NCBI GenBank assembly: GCA_017084465.1
Contig: CP070896.1
Coordinates: 248,001 to 312,000, forward strand
Direction: 5' to 3'
DNA from: Lacrimispora xylanisolvens
GTDB taxonomy: Bacteria > Bacillota > Clostridia > Lachnospirales > Lachnospiraceae
DNA: 64,000 nt
In this document: piece after piece, positions 18,173-29,210 of the stretch
Numbering within the stretch: the stretch's first letter is position 1
Layout of the letters: every line of letters begins with the position of its first letter
Notes under the pieces: generated by a model
What the model saw: only the letters and a program-made list of their open reading frames with translations
Told to the model about the DNA's origin: nothing
Databases searched by the model: none
Translations under genes and position numbers: made by a program

Positions 18173-18287
18173 GATTCCTCCGTTCCATGTACGCTTCCTG
18201 CGCACATTCCTGCCATCTTCCGTGGAAAAGCCGAAAGCCACATTTCCTCAACGGCCTCCGGCATTCTTTTTCTTATGGCAATTTTTA

Positions 18288-19769
18288 TTACCTCTGTCTG
18301 TCAAGAAAATCAGTACTCTGCACAACGTTTAAGATTTCTTCCCTGTCAGAGAAATGATGGCGTTCCCCATTCACTTCCTGATAGTCTTCATGACCTTTGC
18401 CAATCACAGCAATCATATCGCCAGGCATTGCATGTAAAATGCTGTAACGAATGGCTTCTCTTCTGTCGGGAATCTCAATAAAAGTTCCCTCCGTTTTTGA
18501 AATACTGCTTCTGATATCTGCAATGATGTCTTCTGTTTTCTCAAAGCGGGAGTTATCCGCTGTCAGAATGGTAAAATCTGCAAGACGGCCCGCACTGTCT
18601 CCCATGGAATAGCGGCGGTCTTTTGAGCGGTTTCCTCCGCAGCCAAAAACACAGACCAGACGTTTTGGATTATAATCTCTCAGTGTTTTTAAAAGACTTT
18701 CCATGCTGACTGCGTTATGGGCATAATCTACAATTACGGTACATCTTTCAGAGGAATAAACGATTTCCATTCTTCCGTTTACACTTAAATGTTCCAGTCC
18801 ATGACAGATCTTTTCTTTGGGCAGATTTAAAAAGCTTAAAACGCTGACTGCAGCCAGAGCGTTGGCAACATTGAATCTGCCGGGAATGTTGACACGGACA
18901 GCCAGTTCATAAATTCCCTTTACGTCAAATTCAAGTCCTACAAAATCAGACTGGGCTACATAGCGGATATTCTCAGCTTTAAAGCTGGTTCCTTCCTGGT
19001 CAAGGGAAAAGGAATAAAGCTTACAGGACGCATCCTTAACAGCCTCCTTAAAATGTTCGTCATCCCCGTTCATAATGCCCACTTTGGAACGCTGAAAAAT
19101 CAATGACTTGTAATATAGATATTCATCAAAATTCTCGTGTTCATCCGGTCCGATGTGATCGGGGGAAATGTTGGTAAATAAGCCGTAGTCAAATGTCAGG
19201 CCATCCACCCGGTGCATCTTAAACGCCTGGGAGGATACTTCCATAACCATATACTCACAGCCTTCTTCTGCCATCTGATAAAACGCCTGGTGAAGCTGAT
19301 AAGATTCCGGTGTGGTATTAGCCGTGGGAGTCACCTTCTCTCCGATGACAATCCCTGTGGTTCCAATCATACCCACTTTCTTTCCGCACGCCTCTAAAAT
19401 GGCCTTTATCATATGGGTGGTAGTAGTTTTTCCCTTTGTGCCGGTTACCCCGATAGTTACCATACGTTTGGCTGGATAATCAAATCTGGCGGCAGACAAA
19501 ACAGCCAGTGCTTCTCTGGCACTATGTACGAATATGGCAGTCACTCCTTCCGGCACGCTCACTCTGCGTTCCAGAACAAGAACAGTCACTCCTTTTTCCA
19601 CCACTTCCGTTATAAAATCATGGGAATCGACTCTGGTGCCTACGGTGCAGACAAACACTGCACCGCTTCTGGCCTTTCTGGAGTCATATACCACATCTTC
19701 CACTTCCACATCAGGATTCCCCTGCAATAATTCATAATCCAGATCCTTAAGCCACTGACTAAATTTCAT
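18288..19769 (-). CDS. murE: UDP-N-acetylmuramoyl-L-alanyl-D-glutamate ligase (MurE)
   Basis: Adds the third stem-peptide residue. The start MKFSQWLKDL at 19769 has a GGAGG site 6-7 bp before it. Domains: N-terminal UMAG-binding, P-loop GVTGTKGKTTTTHMI, SSQAFKMHRVDGL, and a C-terminal domain with VDYAHNAVSMES and GCGGNRSKDRR. The specificity motif reads DNSR (in TADNSRFEK), close to DNPR, which marks meso-diaminopimelate enzymes; Lys-type enzymes usually lack this Arg. So mDAP is the likely substrate. 493 residues. It lies 13 bp after fhs and 115 bp before murF. Confidence 0.94.
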   Translation of the reverse strand: MKFSQWLKDLDYELLQGNPDVEVEDVVYDSRKARSGAVFVCTVGTRVDSHDFITEVVEKGVTVLVLERRVSVPEGVTAIFVHSAREALAVLSAARFDYPAKRMVTIGVTGTKGKTTTTHMIKAILEACGKKVGMIGTTGIVIGEKVTPTANTTPESYQLHQAFYQMAEEGCEYMVMEVSSQAFKMHRVDGLTFDYGLFTNISPDHIGPDEHENFDEYLYYKSLIFQRSKVGIMNGDDEHFKEAVKDASCKLYSFSLDQEGTSFKAENIRYVAQSDFVGLEFDVKGIYELAVRVNIPGRFNVANALAAVSVLSFLNLPKEKICHGLEHLSVNGRMEIVYSSERCTVIVDYAHNAVSMESLLKTLRDYNPKRLVCVFGCGGNRSKDRRYSMGDSAGRLADFTILTADNSRFEKTEDIIADIRSSISKTEGTFIEIPDRREAIRYSILHAMPGDMIAVIGKGHEDYQEVNGERHHFSDREEILNVVQSTDFLDRQR

Positions 19770-19782
19770 AAAAACCTCCAAA

Positions 19783-21453
19783 TCAGAATAATCCTGTGAT
19801 TACTCCCTCATTATTTACATCAATACTATCAGCTGCCGGTTTCTTCGGCAGACCAGGCATCGTCATAATGGCGCCTGTTAAAACAACAACAAATCCAGCA
19901 CCGGCGCTGACGTAAGCATCCCGTACATTAATCTCAAACCCCTGGGGGCGGCCCAGTTTCGTCTGATCATCAGATAAAGAGTACTGTGTTTTAGCCATGC
20001 ACACCGGCAGGCTGCCAAATCCCATCTCTTCAAACTTTCTAATGGATTTTAAAGCAGATGGCGCATAAGTCACTCCGTCTGCCCCGTAAATTTCTCTGGC
20101 AACTGTACTGATCTTATCCTCAAGACTCATGTCGTCAGGATAGATGGGTGCAAAATGACTGGTCTTGTTTTCCAGTGTTTCAAGCACCTTTTCTGCCAGC
20201 TGGATTCCGCCTTCTCCGCCTTTTTCCCAAACCTGGGACAAAGCAAATTCGCAGCCTTTTTCCTCACAGAAATTCTTAACAAACTGATATTCGTTTTCTG
20301 TATCTGTCACAAATGAATTCAGTGTAACGACTACGGGAACGCCATACTTTTGCATATTTTCAATGTGCTTTTCAAGGTTCACAATACCTTTTTTAAGAGC
20401 TTCTAAATTCTCATCTTTGAGCTGGTCTTTTGGTACGCCGCCGTTGTATTTTAATGCTCTTACAGTTGCTACCAGAACAATGGCATCCGGTTTTAAGGAA
20501 GCTTTTCTGCATTTGATATCCAGGAACTTTTCTGCACCTAAATCCGCACCGAAACCAGCCTCTGTTACAACTACATCCGCTAATTTTAAAGCTGTCTTAG
20601 TGGAACGCACGCTGTTGCAGCCGTGGGCGATATTGGCAAATGGACCGCCGTGAACAATTGCACCGGTATGCTCAAGAGTCTGAATCAGATTTGGTTTCAG
20701 CGCATCCTTAAGCAGGGCTGCCATGGCACCTACTGCATTTAACTGGGCTGCAGTCACCGGCTCTCCGGAATAATTATATGCAACAATAATTCGTCCCAAC
20801 CGTTCTTTTAAATCATTCATATCATCTGCAAGGCAGAGAATTGCCATAATTTCAGAAGCCACCGTAATAACGAAATGATCCTCTCTTACAAATCCTTCCG
20901 CTTTTGAGCCAAGTCCTACCACTATATTTCTTAATGCCCGGTCATTCATATCCAGACATCTCTTCCAGAGAATCTGCCTTGTATCGATTCCAAGAGCATT
21001 GCCCTGGTGAATGTGGTTGTCAAGAAGGGCGGAAAGTAAATTGTTTGCAGAGGTAATCGCATGAAAATCTCCGGTAAAATGAAGATTTAAATCTTCCATG
21101 GGAACAACCTGGGCATATCCGCCGCCGGCAGCTCCTCCCTTAATTCCAAAGCAGGGTCCCAGGGATGGCTCTCTTAATGCGATAATCGCCTTTTTGCCGA
21201 TCTTTCCAAATGCCTGTCCAAGCCCAACCGTAGTGGTAGTTTTCCCCTCTCCGGCCGGTGTGGGATTGATCGCTGTAACGAGAACCAGTTTTCCATCCGG
21301 ACGGTCCTTTACCTGCTCCCATAATTCATCGGAAAGCTTTGCTTTGTATTTGCCGTAAAGCTCTAAATCGTCCTCTGCAATCCCATAGGATGCTGCCACT
21401 TCCTTAATTGGTATCATCGTTGCTTCCTGTGCGATCTCAATATCTGTTTTCAT
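19783..21453 (-). CDS. fhs: Formate--tetrahydrofolate ligase
   Basis: Makes 10-formyl-THF from formate, THF and ATP, the entry to one-carbon metabolism and the source of formyl groups for Fmt and purines. The protein carries [19 protein letters not shown] (P-loop) and the folate/ATP segment [25 protein letters not shown] split over two regions of the N-domain, with length 556 typical of the homotetrameric family. Start MKTDIEIAQ was chosen because the AAGGAGG site is 9 bp from it but only 1 bp from an alternative ATG at 21462. Confidence 0.96.
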   Translation of the reverse strand: MKTDIEIAQEATMIPIKEVAASYGIAEDDLELYGKYKAKLSDELWEQVKDRPDGKLVLVTAINPTPAGEGKTTTTVGLGQAFGKIGKKAIIALREPSLGPCFGIKGGAAGGGYAQVVPMEDLNLHFTGDFHAITSANNLLSALLDNHIHQGNALGIDTRQILWKRCLDMNDRALRNIVVGLGSKAEGFVREDHFVITVASEIMAILCLADDMNDLKERLGRIIVAYNYSGEPVTAAQLNAVGAMAALLKDALKPNLIQTLEHTGAIVHGGPFANIAHGCNSVRSTKTALKLADVVVTEAGFGADLGAEKFLDIKCRKASLKPDAIVLVATVRALKYNGGVPKDQLKDENLEALKKGIVNLEKHIENMQKYGVPVVVTLNSFVTDTENEYQFVKNFCEEKGCEFALSQVWEKGGEGGIQLAEKVLETLENKTSHFAPIYPDDMSLEDKISTVAREIYGADGVTYAPSALKSIRKFEEMGFGSLPVCMAKTQYSLSDDQTKLGRPQGFEINVRDAYVSAGAGFVVVLTGAIMTMPGLPKKPAADSIDVNNEGVITGLF

Positions 21454-21504
21454 ACGTATCATCCTCCTTATATGTAAGCAATGGTTTTTTACTTTCCCGT
21501 CTTG

Positions 21505-24250
21505 CTAAAACGCTTCTTCAAATTCTTCCATGGTCATAAGCACCTTACGGGGCTTGGTCCCTTCTTCTTCTCCTACCACGCCAGCTTCTGCAAGCTGATC
21601 CATAATTCTCGCAGCCCTGTTAAATCCGATTTTATACATCCTCTGCAGCATGCCGATGGAAGCTTTGTCTTTTTCAATGATAAATCTGCCTGCCTGGATA
21701 AAATATTCGTCCCGGTCACTTCCGCCGCCTTTGGAATCTGCAGCTGTTGGCGCAGAGGCAATCATGTTCTCCACTTCCGGATTGTAATCCGGTGTCATTC
21801 CCTGTTCCGTTAAAAAGTCCACAACCTTGGAAACTTCCGAATCGGATACAAATGCCCCCTGCACACGCATGGGCTTTGGATAACCGGCAGGATAAAACAG
21901 CATATCACCCTTTCCAAGAAGCTTCTCCGCACCATTCATGTCAATGATGGTTCTGGAATCCACACCAGAAGAAACGGCAAACGCCACTCTTGACGGCACA
22001 TTCGCTTTAATCAGACCGGTAATAACGTTAACAGACGGACGCTGTGTGGCAATTACCAGATGGATTCCTGCTGCTCTGGCAAGCTGGGCAAGACGGCAGA
22101 TGGAATCTTCTACTTCCCCTGGAGCTACCATCATTAAGTCAGCAAGCTCGTCGATTATAATTACGATCTGAGGCATCTTCTGGGGTTTGTTTTCATCCTC
22201 AATGTCCTTTAAGCTTTCCACTTTCGCGTTGTAGCCTTTAATTTCCCTGACATTATACTGGGCAAATTTATTATAACGGTCTGTCATCTCCGCAACCGCC
22301 CAGTTTAAAGCCCCCGATGCTTTCTTCGGATCAGTCACAACCGGAAGGAGCAGATGGGGAATTCCGTTATAGACACTTAATTCCACCACTTTGGGGTCCA
22401 CCATGATCAGCTTTACATCGTCAGGATCCGCTTTAAAAATAATACTCATAATCAGGGTATTAATACAGACAGACTTACCGGAGCCCGTAGCTCCTGCAAT
22501 CAGTAAGTGAGGCATCTTGGCAATATCAGTTACAACAACCTGTCCGCCGATATCCTTGCCCACTGCAAAAGCAATATTGGAGGAATGCTTCTGAAAGCCA
22601 TCCGCTTCCAGAATGTCTCTTAAATACACCATATTATTTTCTTTATTGGGCACTTCAATTCCCACTGCTGATTTTCCAGGAATGGGTGCCTCGATACGTA
22701 TATCCGCAGCTGCAAGACTCAGCTTAATATCATCAGCAAGACTTACGATTTTGCTTACCTTTACTCCCTGCTCCGGGTGGAGTTCGTATCTGGTTACGGA
22801 AGGGCCGCAGCTGATATTGGTCACAGTCACTCCCACACCGAAATTCTGCAGTGTTTTCTGCAGCTTAATGGCAGTTTCTTTATATTCCCGGTCAGAAAAA
22901 ACCGCTGCTTTGCCTTTTTTAAGCAGCGAAAGAGGTGGAAACTTATATTCCAGTTTCACAATTTCCTTTTTTTGAATAATTTGTTTATTTACATTAAAAT
23001 CGTCGTCTTTTTGTGATTCTTCCCGTTTCTTCTCCAGTTTTTTCTGAAGAGCCTCTGTGTCTGTCTCAATAATCTTGCCAGATGCAGTTACCACCTGTTT
23101 GGGCTCCTCCGGTATGGAGAATGTCTCTCTGATTGCCGGTTCTTCCGTCTCTTGTTCTTCCATCTCTGGCTCTTCCGGATAGAAATCGTCATCCACAAGT
23201 TCCATTTCCTTAAGAGTTCTGACATCCTTCTTCATATAGAAGGAAGCCTCATCGGAACTTCGTTTGTACGGAGCCACAATATCATCTGGTTCAAAAAGGA
23301 ACAGAATCATCGTCATCCTCATCCGGTTCCGGCGAAATGCTTCCTCTGAATACATCAGCCGGGTTTGGTTCTTCTGTTTCAAGCGCTGTCACCGCTGTCA
23401 GCTTATTGGTCTGTGAATCAATCTCATCGGCAATATCACTGATACCAGTATGTTCCTCTTCTTCAAAGAGATCCCGCTCAAAATCTGGTTTGTCCGGAAT
23501 TTTCTCTTCCTGGACAGCGTTAAGCCTGGTGGCATCTAAATTGACCCCACGGAGTTTCTGCTCTTCTCTCAGTTGTTTTCTAAGTTCCTGGCGCTGTGCA
23601 TGAATCTCCATATGCATGTCCATGTTCTCTTTCGCATGGTGATATGCCTTTCCGCTTCCTGTCTTAACAATATTCACAAAGGATTTTTCTGTAATACAGA
23701 CCAGTGAAATGATGATCAGCACCAGAGTAACCAGATAAGCTCCCACCACTCCGATTATGGAAACAAGCCCCTCTGCAAGTAAACCGCCGATCAGGCCTCC
23801 TCCTTTTCCGCTGACAGAAGCTTCCAGATAAATATTTAAAAGTCCCGTTTTCTCTCCTGTATTCACACCAAAAAGCAGCTGCAAAAATCCACACAAAGAA
23901 ACCAGCGCCAAAACACATGAGACCAGTTTAAATACTGCTCTCGGGTTTCCCTGGTTTGAAATATAGAATGCGATTCCTGCAAACATCAGTACCGGTGCAA
24001 TGTATCCAATTCCGCCAAATATACCAAGCTGCACGCTGCGGAAAAAATCACCTACCATTCCGCATAAATGGAAATTGCTTAAAAACAAAATGGCCGCAGC
24101 GGCAAATGACATAATAATCACGACTTCTGAGTGGATAAATTCCGGTTCCGGCAAAACCACATTCTTCCTTGATCTGGTGTTTCCTGCTCTCCCGTTTTTT
24201 GTTTTTGTCCCTTTTTTAGCTGTTGTCTTCTTCTTTGTTGTCTCAGGCAC
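21505..24250 (-). CDS. ftsK: DNA translocase FtsK/SpoIIIE (one frame break)
   Basis: Septal DNA pump that clears chromosomes at division or sporulation. A basic N-terminus and about four transmembrane helices (residues 45-190) lead into a charged linker (about 200-420) and the motor: Walker [17 protein letters not shown], Walker [12 protein letters not shown], and the KOPS/SRS-reading gamma winged helix at the C-terminus ([21 protein letters not shown]). The frame breaks at 23292-23296; removing one T from TTTTT joins DDDSVPF to [13 protein letters not shown]. Reconstructed length about 914 residues. Confidence 0.94.
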
Positions 24251-24311
24251 AATACTTCCCCCTTCTATCCATTGGTATCAGTATACAAAAAAAACGGGAG
24301 AATTGCAACGG

Positions 24312-25112
24312 CTAAGAGGAAGCAGTTTCCATCAGTTCATATAATTTTTTTAACGCATCTTTAATTCCGCCTACTTCATCAATCAGACCTTCCTTAACGG
24401 TTTCCTCTCCCACCAGTACCGTACCTAAGTCCCTGGTAAGCATTTCCGTATTCAGCATAAGCCTTTTTAACTGATCATAAGCAATCTTTGCGTGATTGGA
24501 GACAAAGCTTAAAATCCGGTCCTGTATCATTTCAAAATACTCATAGGTCTGGGAAGCTCCGATTACCATACCGGTCATTCTCACCGGGTGAATCATCATG
24601 GTTCCGGTGGGAACGATAAAGGAATAATTGGTGCTTACTGCCAGAGGAACTCCGATGGAATGACTGCCTCCAAGAACCAGTGAGACTGTGGGAATACTTA
24701 AGGATGCAATCATCTCCGCAATGGCTAATCCCGCATCTACATCCCCTCCTGAAGTATTTAAAAGAACCAATAATCCTTCCACTGAGTCATCATCTTCTAT
24801 TTCTGCAAGCTTTGGGAGGACATGATCGTATTTGGTGGCTTTGCTGTTACTGGATAGATTCTCATGTCCTTCAATCTCTCCGATAATGGTCAGCAGATGA
24901 ATTTTACGTTTTCCCTCATTATCATCAAGGGTCATCTGACCATATTCTTCCAGCTTCTGATCTTCCTTTTGTTCAATATCCTTTTCCGTTTTTTTCTCTT
25001 CCAGATTTTCTTTTCTGGTTCCTCCAGCATTGGTTCCTTCTGTATTTTTTACTTCTGCACTTGCTGTTTCATTCTCTTCCTGACGGTTATTTCTATCTTC
25101 AGATTCTTTCAC
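24312..25112 (-). CDS. ClpP-class serine protease, TepA-like
   Basis: A 266-residue protein whose first 60 residues are a low-complexity, charged Glu/Lys/Asn segment, followed by a ClpP/crotonase fold. Visible are LLNTSGGDVDAGLAIAEMI, the nucleophile region GGSHSIGVPLAVS (Ser) and MMIHPVRMTG (His). B. subtilis TepA, the nearest named family, assists secretion or degrades small spore proteins; the function here is inferred. The start is GTG at 25112 with an AGGAGGTTTTCTTAC leader; the longer ATG frame to 25244 reads into the promoter region. It appears to be the first gene of the long minus-strand run. Confidence 0.85.
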   Translation of the reverse strand: MKESEDRNNRQEENETASAEVKNTEGTNAGGTRKENLEEKKTEKDIEQKEDQKLEEYGQMTLDDNEGKRKIHLLTIIGEIEGHENLSSNSKATKYDHVLPKLAEIEDDDSVEGLLVLLNTSGGDVDAGLAIAEMIASLSIPTVSLVLGGSHSIGVPLAVSTNYSFIVPTGTMMIHPVRMTGMVIGASQTYEYFEMIQDRILSFVSNHAKIAYDQLKRLMLNTEMLTRDLGTVLVGEETVKEGLIDEVGGIKDALKKLYELMETASS

Positions 25113-25271
25113 GTAAGAAAACCTCCTGTTTGCTGATAATATTGAATCGCTTTCATATGATGTGAAAAAAACAGTAAAAATATGCCTTATTTTGCAAACC
25201 AAACGTACAACTGTGATTTTTCTATTTTCCACTGTCAGTAACAATATTTTTATTGTGATTGCAACAAGGTA

Positions 25272-25300
25272 TTGACTTTGATGCTTTTACATGATAAACT
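25272..25300 (+). promoter_or_regulatory. Promoter of the citrate synthase-hydratase operon
   Basis: TTGACT (25272-25277) and TAAACT (25295-25300) with a 17-bp spacer, pointing to the plus strand in the divergent gap between the ClpP-like gene and citrate synthase. Confidence 0.55.
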
Positions 25301-25338
25301 ACGAAACAATAAAAAACCACATTCCATTGCCAACGAAG

Positions 25339-25371
25339 GCAGCGCCGGAGAGATCCCTATGCGCTGCTTTT
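25339..25371 (+). promoter_or_regulatory. Terminator-like leader hairpin before citrate synthase
   Basis: Perfect 7-bp inverted repeat GCAGCGC (25339-25345) / GCGCTGC (25361-25367) with a 15-nt loop, directly followed by TTTT. It lies between the promoter and the ribosome site at 25404-25410, so it could attenuate the operon. No known riboswitch fold was recognised around it. Confidence 0.45.
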
Positions 25372-25420
25372 GTCTAAACGAATCCCTGTGGTTAAATCTG
25401 AAAAAAGGAGAACTTATCTC

Positions 25421-26735
25421 ATGAACAACTTTTTCATTGCACAGACGTTTGGTAAATCCTCTAACTACACGGACATTCCGAACAACTTATTCAAAGAACA
25501 CAACGTAAAAAAGGGACTCCGCAATGAAGACGGTACCGGAGTCCGAGTAGGACTTACCCGCGTTTCCGACGTAGTTGGCTATGAAATTGAGGATGGAAAA
25601 AAGGTAAATGTTCCAGGAAAGCTATTCTATCGCGGTATTGAAATCAGCGATCTGGTAAACGGAAAGAATAATTCCCGTTTTGGCTTTGAGGAAACATCAT
25701 TTTTACTTCTTTTTGGTTATCTCCCATCGAAAAAGGAATTGCGTGAATTTACTACCCTGCTTGGTGAGCACTACAACCTACCTGATGAATTTCTCGAAAA
25801 AAACATGCTGCGTACTCCATCCCGCAATTTAATGAACAGCCTGCAAAAAAGCATCCTTGCTCTTTATGATTATGATGAGGATCCGGATAACACTGACCCA
25901 TATCAGACTCTGTTAAAGGGAATAAATATAATGGCAAAGCTTCCGTCCCTTGCTGTCTATGCCTATCAGTGCAAAATTCATCACTATGACCGGGAGAGTC
26001 TTGTAATCCATTATCCAAAGCCGGAATACTCCATGGCTGAGAACATTCTTTATATGTTAAGGAAAGACGGATCCTTTACCCAGCAGGAAGCTGATCTTTT
26101 AGATATTATGCTGATGATTCATGCAGATCACGGCGGTGGAAACAACTCCACATTTACAAATGTTGTTATTTCCTCTACCGGTACCGATATTTACTCCTCC
26201 AGTACCGCTTCCATCGGTTCATTAAAAGGCCCCAAGCATGGCGGCGCCAACATCCGCTGCAGCGAGATGATTACTGCAATTGAAAAAAGAAATTGGATTA
26301 AAAGCAACAGAAGCACAGATGAAATCGGTCATCCAAAAAATACTGGCAAAGGATTTTTATGATAATTCCGGTCTGGTATATGGTCTTGGTCATGCGGTTT
26401 ATACCGTGTCTGATCCCCGTGCAGATTTATTAAAAATCTGCTGCGAAAATCTTGCAAAGCAGAAAAACAGAGAAGACGAATATGAATTCCTGACAAAATT
26501 TGAAAAGGTTGCCAAATCTTGTCTTGCTGGAAACGGCAAGTCTTTATCAAACAATGTGGACTTCTATAGCGGCTTCGCTTATAATATGTTACAGATACCC
26601 GAAGACATGTACACCCCATTATTTGTGTGCTCACGTATGGCCGGCTGGCTGGCACATAACATTGAGAATAAGATGTACGACGGAAGAATCATGCGTCCGG
26701 CTACAAAATACGTGGGGGGAAACCATTCCCTATAA
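25421..26735 (+). CDS. gltA: Citrate synthase (one frame break)
   Basis: Condenses acetyl-CoA and oxaloacetate to citrate. The protein has the catalytic regions HADHGGGNNSTFTNVVISST, SLKGPKHGGANIR (catalytic His in G-P-K-H-G-G-A-N) and VYGLGHAVYTVSDPRA (second His) and ends with the Arg-bearing RPATKYVGG. Reconstructed length about 437 residues. The frame breaks at about 26283-26288; removing one A joins TAIEKEIGLKATEAQM. The start ATG at 25421 has AAAGGAG 10 bp upstream; an earlier ATG at 25370 lacks a site. It lies 22 bp before the hydratase gene. Confidence 0.93.
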
Positions 26736-26757
26736 AAAGAGAGAGGAACGATAACTT

Positions 26758-29069
26758 ATGGTAAAGTTGTATGACGGAGGAGCATATCTTGTAAACGGTA
26801 CTCAGCTGATTCCTGAAGAGGAACTGTCCAAAGTAAACGCCCAGAGAAGTACTCCCATTACAAGAGAAGAGGCGAAAAAGGGTACCATTGCATACTCCAT
26901 ATTAGAAAAACATAATACATCCGGAAACATGGAGCATTTAAAACTGCGTTTTGACTCCATGGCATCCCATGACATAACATTTGTAGGAATTATTCAGACA
27001 GCCCGTGCATCAGGCCTTACAGAATTTCCTATTCCATACGTAATGACCAACTGCCACAACTCGCTTTGTGCTGTTGGCGGAACGATTAATGAAGATGACC
27101 ATGTATTTGGTCTTTCTGCAGCAAAGAAATACGGAGGAATCTTCGTTCCTCCCCACATCGCGGTCATTCATCAGTATATGAGGGAAATGATGGCAGGATG
27201 CGGACGTATGATTCTGGGTTCTGACAGCCATACCCGTTACGGTGCCCTGGGTACCATGGCAATCGGGGAAGGCGGCGGAGAACTGGTAAAACAGCTGTTA
27301 AAAGATACCTATGATGTTGCCTATCCTGGAGTGGTAGCTATTTATTTAACCGGTGCTCCTGCTTCCCACGTAGGTCCTCATGATGTGGCGTTAGCCATTA
27401 TCGGAGCCGTATTTAAATGGCTATGTAAAAAATAAGATTATGGAATTTGTAGGCCCCGGTGTTTCATCCATGGATACAGATTACAGAAACGGTGTGGATG
27501 TCATGACTACGGAAACAACCTGCCTTTCTTCTGTCTGGATTACAGATGAGGATACAAGGGAGTATTTAAAACTTCATGGCAGAGAATCTGACTATGCGCA
27601 GTTAAATCCCGCAGAAGTAGCTTATTATGATGGCGTTGTTCATGTGGATTTAAGTACTATTAAGCCTATGATTGCTCTTCCCTTCCATCCAAGCAACACC
27701 TATGAGATTGATGAACTGAATGATAATCTGGGAGATATTTTAAGAACTGTGGAAAAGGAAGCGGCTCACATTCTCGGAACAGCGAAAGCAAGCCTTTCCC
27801 TTACGGATAAAATCATAGATGGAAAACTGATGGTTCAGCAGGGTGTCATTGCAGGCTGTGCCGGAGGTAATTATTCCAACGTCATGGTGGCGGCTCATAT
27901 GCTGTCAGGAAAGGATTGCGGCAACGATATTTTTAACCTTTCCGTATACCCGTCTTCCCAGCCGGTTTATATGGATCTGGTGAAAAAAGGTGCCATTTCC
28001 CAGCTGATGGCTGCCGGTGCAACGGTACGTACCGCATTCTGCGGCCCCTGCTTCGGTGCAGGAGATACGCCATCAAACAATGCTTTAAGCATCCGTCATA
28101 CTACCAGAAACTTCCCCAACCGGGAAGGTTCCAAGCCTGGTAACGGCCAGATATCCTGTGTGGCATTAATGGATGCACGCTCTATCGCAGCCACTGCTGC
28201 AAACGGCGGTTATCTTACTTCAGCCGAATACTTTGCAGATGACTATACGGTTCCAGCTTATGAATTTGACTCTTCTTCCTATGACAGACGTGTTTATCAG
28301 GGATACAAACAGGCAAAGGAAGACGAATCCTTAATTTTAGGACCGAATATCAAAGACTGGCCTTCCATGAGTGCCCTTACTGACAATATTTTATTACGGG
28401 TATGTTCTAAGATCATGGACCCTGTTACAACCACCGATGAGTTGATTCCTTCCGGTGAGACTTCCTCTTATCGTTCCAATCCTCTGGGACTTGCGGAATT
28501 TACCTTATCCCGCCGTGATCCGGAATACGTAGGACGTTCCAAGGAAGTAAATGAGCTTGAAAAGGTAAGGAAATCCGGTGCCTGCCCTCTTAAGGCAGAT
28601 CACGAACTGGAAAGTGCATTTCATGCTTTAAAGGAATATTTAAAGCAGCCGGATTTAAAATCCAGTGAAACAGAGATCGGCAGTATGATTTACGCGGTAA
28701 AGCCCGGAGACGGTTCTGCCAGAGAGCAGGCTGCAAGCTGCCAGAGAGTTCTTGGCGGTCTTGCCAACATTGCAAACGAGTATGCTACCAAGCGTTACCG
28801 TTCCAATGTAATGAACTGGGGTATGCTGCCATTTTTTACTGGATGAAGATCCTTCCTTTGATATCGGTGACTTTATTTATGTACCAGATATCCGTACTGC
28901 TCTTGACGGTGCTATGGATCGTATACCAGCTTACGTGGTAAAGAATGAAGAAGGAAATCCAATCCATGAAATCCAGCTTCATATTGCAGATATGACACCA
29001 GAAGAACGGGAAATCGTAAAAGCCGGTTGTCTCATTAATTACAACAGAAACAAAAGCAGCCAGTTATAA
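26758..29069 (+). CDS. Aconitase-superfamily hydratase (two frame breaks)
   Basis: An iron-sulfur hydro-lyase of about 770 residues, similar in size and layout to the YbhJ-type hydratases, not the AcnA or AcnB arrangement. It shows [20 protein letters not shown], typical of the aconitase N-domain, and likely [4Fe-4S] ligands in [10 protein letters not shown] and [10 protein letters not shown]. The C-terminal swivel domain begins near [18 protein letters not shown]. Breaks: near 27414-27416 two A are missing (repair [17 protein letters not shown]), and near 28832-28837 one T is extra (repair [17 protein letters not shown]); the stop is then at 29069. With citrate synthase it probably converts citrate to isocitrate on the oxidative route to 2-oxoglutarate; no isocitrate dehydrogenase is in the window. 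Confidence 0.85.
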
Positions 29070-29079
29070 TTTATAGGGT

Positions 29080-29120
29080 CGCTGCTTGCAGGATTTCGCT
29101 TTCCTGTAAGCAGCGGCCTT
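29080..29120 (+). terminator. Intrinsic terminator after the hydratase gene
   Basis: Fourteen-base inverted repeat CGCTGCTTGCAGGA (29080-29093) / TCCTGTAAGCAGCG (29102-29115) with an 8-nt loop and a weak GCCTTT tail, just after the stop at 29069. Confidence 0.65.
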
Positions 29121-29135
29121 TCCTAATTATGGCTA

Positions 29136-29164
29136 TTGACAGTATGAGTTTGATGTGTTATATT
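29136..29164 (+). promoter_or_regulatory. Promoter of the TetR-family regulator
   Basis: TTGACA (29136-29141), 17-bp spacer, TATATT (29159-29164), immediately upstream of the operator-like motif at 29169 and the regulator start at 29211. Confidence 0.75.
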
Positions 29165-29168
29165 TTAT

Positions 29169-29196
29169 CTACCAACCGTTAGTTTAGTTAGTTAGA
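29169..29196 (+). promoter_or_regulatory. Candidate TetR operator 1
   Basis: CTACCAACCGTTAG (29169-29182) sits just after the -10 box and is followed by TTTAGTTAGTTAG. The core CTACCAACCNTT recurs at 29829-29840 before the aldo/keto reductase, the pattern expected for an autoregulated TetR repressor. Confidence 0.5.
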
Positions 29197-29210
29197 AGGG
29201 AATGTGAACC

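Noticed and set aside
18173..18287. A 32-codon frame (starting MPEAVEEMWLSAFPRKMAG) between murE and murF whose stop overlaps the murF start
   Set aside because: No clear ribosome site, no recognisable family and odd composition; too weak to call a gene.
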